This document shows, one piece after another, positions 23,401-29,900 of a DNA stretch of 64,000 nt. The DNA comes from Phymorhynchus buccinoides. Lineage: Eukaryota; Mollusca; Gastropoda; Neogastropoda; Raphitomidae. Under the pieces are notes generated by a model. That model did no database searches, was not told the origin of the DNA, and saw only the letters and a list, made by a program, of their open reading frames with translations. Both the position numbers and the translations under genes were made by a program. The DNA lies in NCBI GenBank assembly GCA_017654935.2, contig CM065710.1, forward strand, positions 7,077,956 through 7,141,955, given 5' to 3'. Position 1 is the stretch's first letter. Each line of letters opens with the position of its first letter.

Positions 23401-26400
23401 TGACATCATCAGTGATATCAGAACGTGATACCTTATACGGCAGTCAAGGGGTTAAATATAGGATCAGGGCTCCCAGGGACCCCCATTTGGGGGTCTATGA
23501 AGCACTAAAATTCTGAAGGACCCTCTAAAAGAATGTGCAGGGGGTCCCAGGGGATGCACTAGAAAAATTCTTTCTAGCATTCGCTATGCCACTGGGACCC
23601 TCTATCCCGCCTCTAGGACCCTCTATACTGTAAGTGAAGGAGTCCCTGGGACCCCTTGTTTTGTGGGATGATTGGGAGCCCTGAGGATTCACAATGCCAC
23701 TGGGACCCTCTATATTGTAAGCGAAGGAGTCCCTGGGACCCCTTGTTTTGTGGGATGATTGGGAGCCCTGAGGATTCACAATGCCACTGGGACCCTCTAT
23801 ACTGTAAGTGAAGGAGTCCCTGGGACCCCTTGTTTTGCGGGACGATTGGGAGCCCTGAGGATTCACAATGCCACTGGGACCCTCTATACTGTAAGTGAAG
23901 GAGTCCCTGGGACCCCTTGTTTTTTTGCAGGATGATTGGGAGCCCTGAGCATTCACAATGCCACTGGGACCCTCTATACTGTAAGTGAAGGAGTCCTTGG
24001 GACCCCTTGTTTTTGCAGGATGATTGGGAGTCCTGAGGATTCACAATGCCACTGGGGACCCTCTATACTGTAAGTGAAGGAGTCCCTGGGACCCCTTGTT
24101 TTGCAGGATGATTGGGAGCCCTGAGCATTCACAATGCCACTGGGACCCTCTATACTGTAAGTGAAGGAGTCCCTGGGACCCCTTGTTTTGCGGGACGATT
24201 GGGAGCCCTGCAGCATTCACAATGCCACTGGGACCCTCTATCCCACCTCTAGGACCCTCTATACTGTAAGTGAAGGAGTCCCTGGGACCTCTTGTTTTGC
24301 GGGACGATTGGGAGCCCTGAGCATTCACAATGCCACTGGGGACCCTCTATCCCACCTCTAGGACCCTCTATACTGTAAGTGAAGGAGTCCCTGGGACCCC
24401 TTGTTTTGCAGGATGATTGGGGGTCCTGAGGATTCCCCCAAAACGCAAGTTAACGTACCATATTTGTTTCGGACTATAAGTCATGTTCGAGTTACATATA
24501 TATAATGTATGTTTTAGTATTGTTTGCTTATCGAGCCTGTGAATGTGCTTTGTAATTTTCTCAGGGATCATTCAAGCAAGTTGATTGATTGATTGATTGA
24601 TTGATTGACTGATTGATGGGTGCTCCTGGGAAATTTCAAAAATCATGCTGCAAGGCAGGGGTCCAGGGGCCGCCCAGTTAACAACTGGGAACTTAATCCT
24701 AAAAATATAAAGTTCCTGGTAAAGGCATGTAAATATTTATCTGTATTATTTTCTTTTATGTTCTCCACATGAGAGAAACCGGAAAAAAACGTTTATAAAT
24801 AGGAAATTCGTTGCTTCTCAAATTCTCATAATCCGGCGATGCCGGCTCCAGGTAATAACAAAATCCTGAACTTCAGGACACCCTGCAAGCAGGAGCATCC
24901 ATGTTGATTGATCCCCCAAATTTTAACCCCTTGACTGCCACCAACGTAATTACGTACTGACCTGATGACATCACTGATGATGTCATCAGATGAAGAGGAA
25001 TAACCCTGATATGCTGGCTTTTGCTCTAACATAATCAAGAGAGTAATATCCCCAGACCATTTTCTCAGATGGGCTCTATCAGTTGTCCTTTTCATGTCAT
25101 GATTTGCCCAATGATTTTTTCTTTAATTTTCTCTGGCAGTCAAGGGATTAACACAAAATTCAGATATTGTTATAGTTTCTTACTATATTATCAGTCGTAT
25201 CATAGGACGCAGGGGTCTTTCGTCTGGGGGGGAAAAAGTATCACCTTATAGTCCGTAAAATACAGTAATTGTGATCTTTGGCTGCTGCGCTTACATGTGT
25301 TCATGTCTCTCTCTCTGCTTCTGTCCATCTCTCTCTTTCGCTCTCTCTCTCTCTCTCTCTTTATCCCTCTCTCTCTCTCTCTTAAATCGCTCTCTCTCTC
25401 TCTCTTTCGCTCTCTCTCTCTCTCTCCTTTCGCTCTCTCTCTCTCTCTCTCTTCTCTTTCGCTCTCTCTCTCTCTCTCTCTTTATCCCTCTCTCTCTCTC
25501 TCTTAATCGCTCTCTCTCTCTCTCTTTCGCTTCTCTCTCTCTCTCTTTTCGTCTCTCTCTCTCTCTCTCTCTTTCGCTCTCTCTCTGCTCTTCTCTCACT
25601 CTCTCTATCTTCGCTCTCTCTTTCTCTCTCTCTTTTGCTCTCTCTCTTTCGCTCTCCCTCTTTTTCCATCTTTCTCGCTCTCTCTCTTTCTCGATCTCTC
25701 TCTCTTTTGCTCTCTCTCTCTTTCTGGCTCTCTCTCTCTCTTTCATTATCTCTATTTCTTCCGCTCGCTCTCTCTTTCTCACTCTCTCTCTTTCTAGCTC
25801 TCTCTCTTTTGCTCTCTCTCTTTCTGGCTCTCTCTCTCAAGCTCTCTTTCTCGCTCTCTCTTTCTGGCTCTCTCTCTCTCTCTCTCTCTCGCTCTCTCTC
25901 TTTCTCTCTCTCTCTCTACCTCTCGTCTCTCTCTCTCTCTTTCGCTCGCTCTCTCTCTCTCTCGCTCTCTATCTCTCTCTCTCTCTTTCTCACTCTCTAT
26001 CTCTCGCTATCTCTCTTTCGTTACTCTCTCTCTCTCTCCCCTCTCTCTCTCTCTCTCTCTTTCTGTCTCTTGCTCACTCTCTCTCTATCTTTCATTCTCT
26101 CTCTATCTTTCATTCTCTCTCTGTCTCTCTCTCTCTCTGTCTCTGTCTCTCTCTCACTTACAGACATCATGTTCTTGTGCTGCGTCAGTTTCTGGTTGTG
26201 AGTCCTCTTCAAACGCTCTTCAACCTGAGACAGACCAACAACAACGAAAAATGTGTGCACACGGGTGCTTCTAGAAAATCCTGGAATACCTGAACTTGGG
26301 TGAAAGTAAAACATTCTCTCAATCTTGAAACGACACGCTTCAATGTTCTCCGCATCTTCCCAATCCTGAAGTGGTGAATTAAAAATGGTTTTCGTCCCCC

Positions 26401-26826
26401 CGTGGGGATACCGGGGGGTCTTTTGCATAAATAGTTCCCCCACCTTCTGGAAGTTCTGTGCTTGTAGCTTCCTCTAATCTGTCACTCTCTTTGACTCTGC
26501 CTTTTCCCTTTGCTTTACTGTCATCTACTACCTTTCTGCCTTACTGGTCCATCCGTTCTCCTTGCCTTTTTTCACGAAACACTTTCAAACACATTTCCTC
26601 CAGCTGAAGTCAGACTTGCTGGGCCTAACTATTTCTTAGTTAGGCGCATACATGGCTTCTCCTGGGAAATTTCAAAAACCCTGCAAAGGGGCGGCCCCGG
26701 CTGAGTGCAGGGGCAGCACACACACGCACACACATTTACTGCTCTTTTTTCACCCCTCTAGACTAGTACAAGTGCTACATTCCTTTGAATATAGCAAATG
26801 CTTATATAGGCCCTTTTTATTGTACA

Positions 26827-26902
<76 letters not shown>

Positions 26903-29900
26903 GTGTGTGCGTGTGTGTGTGCGTGTGCGTAAGCGTGTGTGTGTGTGTAAGAAAATCGTTGCTTCTCAAATTCTCATAATCCGGCGACGCCGGCTCTAGG
27001 CAATTTGAAAATCCTGCAATTCAGGACACCCAGCGAGGAGCATCCATGACAGTATGAACAAAATTATTAGGTTAACACACAAAGCCAAATTTTCACCTTT
27101 GAGTCTTCCCCATTCCCAGCAACCTGCTCCCTCACACAAAAGATGTATTCTCAGCCTTTCCGTTCGCTGTTTACGCCCCAGTGCTTACCATCTCCCTGCG
27201 GGCGGTGACCTCCTTGCAGAATCTCTTGGTCTCCTCGGCGTGTTGCTGGAAGAACAGGCCCGCATCGTCGTGCGCCTGGCGGCACGAGTCCAGCTCTCCC
27301 CGCAGGCAGTTCCATGCCACCTCCAGAACACTGTCGGCACGGCAACCAGAAATTAAAATATCACATTGACCAAAAAATTAATACTAAAAAAAATATAAAA
27401 AATTTAAAACCAATACACAATAGCCAAAGTAATTCACGGGCAAAAAGAAAATATAAATTTATGCTACATATGTAAAAATATCGAGAGGGCAAAAGGCTTC
27501 AAAAGCCTACAGAGCCTAAACTGATATGATATGATATGATATTTCTACTTTAACTCATTCAAGTCGTTCCGGACATATATATGTCCGGAATTAATAGATA
27601 GCTGTCAATTTGATGCATTTGCTTCAAGGGAAGTAAATCTGTGTGCACATCATACCTTGGTCACTTCTAAACTCGCTTCGCTCCCTTAGACCACAATTTT
27701 GCCTCTGACTTTGCTTTTGTAGTGGTTTGTTGTGGGGCAGCCAATCGGTGTAGAGTTTTTCTATGCAAAGGCTATATATATAAAAAAAAGTCTGATCTAC
27801 CACTTCCCTATGTCTAAAAGTAAAACTAAAGTAAAAACCTGTCATCTTCTTTCATTTCTACTTTTGTTTATGTATGCTTTGTTTATGTGTATGGCTGGAG
27901 TGATTTGTGAGTTTTTTTAATAATTCAAAATCGTTGCGATGCGAATGGGTTAAAGTCTATGCAACTTTTATTTCAAGTGAACTTTGTTGATTCATCCTCC
28001 CCATGGGGATACCGGGGGTGTCTTTTGCAAAAATAGTTCCCCCACCTTCTGGAAGTTCTGTGCTTGTAACTTCCTCTAATCTGCCACTCTCTTTGACTCT
28101 GCCTTTTCCCTTTGCTTTCTGTCTTTCTGACTTATTGGCCCCATTCTCCTGCCTTTTAAAAAAAATCTTCCAAATAATGTTCTCTCCTTTGAGCTCCTCC
28201 GAAATCGGAATGTGTCAGCTGTACGCAGCGGGGAGACCAGTGAAAACTGAAAACTGGACACATACGTACCTTACCCATTATGGCCATATGGCCTGGGAAC
28301 GCACAAGAACTTTATTGCTTCATGAGAAATTACACATGGGTACTGACAATAAACAGAAATAATGTACAGGTAAAAGCATTTCACTTTTTAGGGGTGGGGT
28401 GGGGGTGGGTGGTGGTGGTGGGTGGGAGTGTGGGGTGGGTGGTGGGGGTGGGGTGGGTGTGGGGTGGGGTGGGGGTGGGGTCGGGTGGTGGGGGGTGGGA
28501 ATCACAAAAACGTATTTAGGCAAACAGAATAAGGATTTATAACAAGGTCAAAACATTGCACAGAGGACTCAAAGCAAACAGAAAAGTGAAACTGAACAAA
28601 GGGGGAGAACTCTCTTTCTAATTAACTCCCCTCCACCAAAGTTGATTACCATACCAATCCGCCTAGCAATGAGTGGATCAGAGCCGAAGGGAGGCAAACA
28701 AAGCATTAATCCTTTTTTTCAGGATGAACCTGGGTCTGTCTCAATGTGCAGGCATGGGAATTGTCAGAGACAAAAAACTCTGAAAAGCCTGAAAAAGCCC
28801 CCCAATTGAAGTATTTAGTAACAAAAACGAAGTATTTAGTAACAAAAACGAAGTATTTAGTAACAATTTCAAAAAAAGAAAAAAAAAAAAAATTCGCGGA
28901 AATCCGCGAATTCGCGGACAATTCCCATGCCTGATGTGGCTGATGCTTATGCTTTGCTAGGCGACTTGGTGCCGTAAATAACTTTGGTGAAGGGAGTTAA
29001 ATACAGAGAGTTACCTTTCTTTACTATAATAAAAATCATAAAATAGAATAACAGAATCTGAATTTTGAGCAAAATTTGGGGGATACGCCTTATATAATAA
29101 GGTGAACCTCATGGTCCCAAAAATATAATTATGATTATGAATAATAGATCATGGTTAGTAGTAGTAGTAATAATAGTAGTAGAAGTGGTAGTAGTAGTAG
29201 TAGTAGTAGTAGTAGTAATAGTAGTAGTAGTGGATTTAAGTAGTAGTAGTAGTAATTAGGGCTTATCAAAACGTGGCGGTACCATAGCCGATGAGGTTTA
29301 ACCGAGGCGTGATTACTGCTACACTTATCTGTATTGTTAATAATTTGGGACTTTACTGGTGTTTGCACTGCCTCCGGGCATTGCCTCCAGTATCGTTCCC
29401 ACCATCTTTGTATCTACAAATGTCCCATATGTGTCTGTTCCAGACAGAGAGGACGTAAAACACAATTTTTCTTCTTAGTAATTAGGGCTAGAAGTGGGCC
29501 GCGCGGCCCTTTTACGCCCTTTCTCGTTTGTGACTTTGATTTGTTTCAAGGTGGCTTGCTTTCTACAGCTAAACTAGAAAATTTAACAAAAATATGGAAT
29601 GGACATTTTTTTATTTTTTTAAAAAAATTCATCGAAAGTAGTATAAAACTTTGACATCGTTGTGTCTTTGTCCAGAAGAGTTTTGAATATAATTATTCCA
29701 GTATTGAACAACTTGGTTAGAAAAGTAAAACTTGCGAATGTTAGTAACCGATCGTCTTAAAAATAACTTCTCTGTACTATTTCGTGTCACGTTTGTAAGT
29801 AGTAGTGCTAGCAGTAAAATGAAGTGAAAACACTGACCCCACCACGGGACGATCCTTCAAGGTTCGTGTCAGTTGTCCCAAGGCTTTACTGTACTCCATC

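Noticed and set aside
23525..24328. Frames of about 143 residues repeating GSQGLLHLQYR / [13 protein letters not shown]
   Set aside because: Periodic translation of the satellite in more than one frame, without a promoter or splice context.
25271..26293. 340-residue Ser/Leu-rich frame and the Arg/Glu-rich frames opposite (also 61791-62798)
   Set aside because: They are translations of the CT/GA microsatellite. Only the 63-bp exon D at the end is real coding.
26320..26380. An extra F-BAR exon reading LQDWEDAENIEACRFKIERM
   Set aside because: The sequence resembles 47936-47980 and 39870-39910, so it is dispersed. Exons C and D already join without a gap when compared with PSTPIP1.
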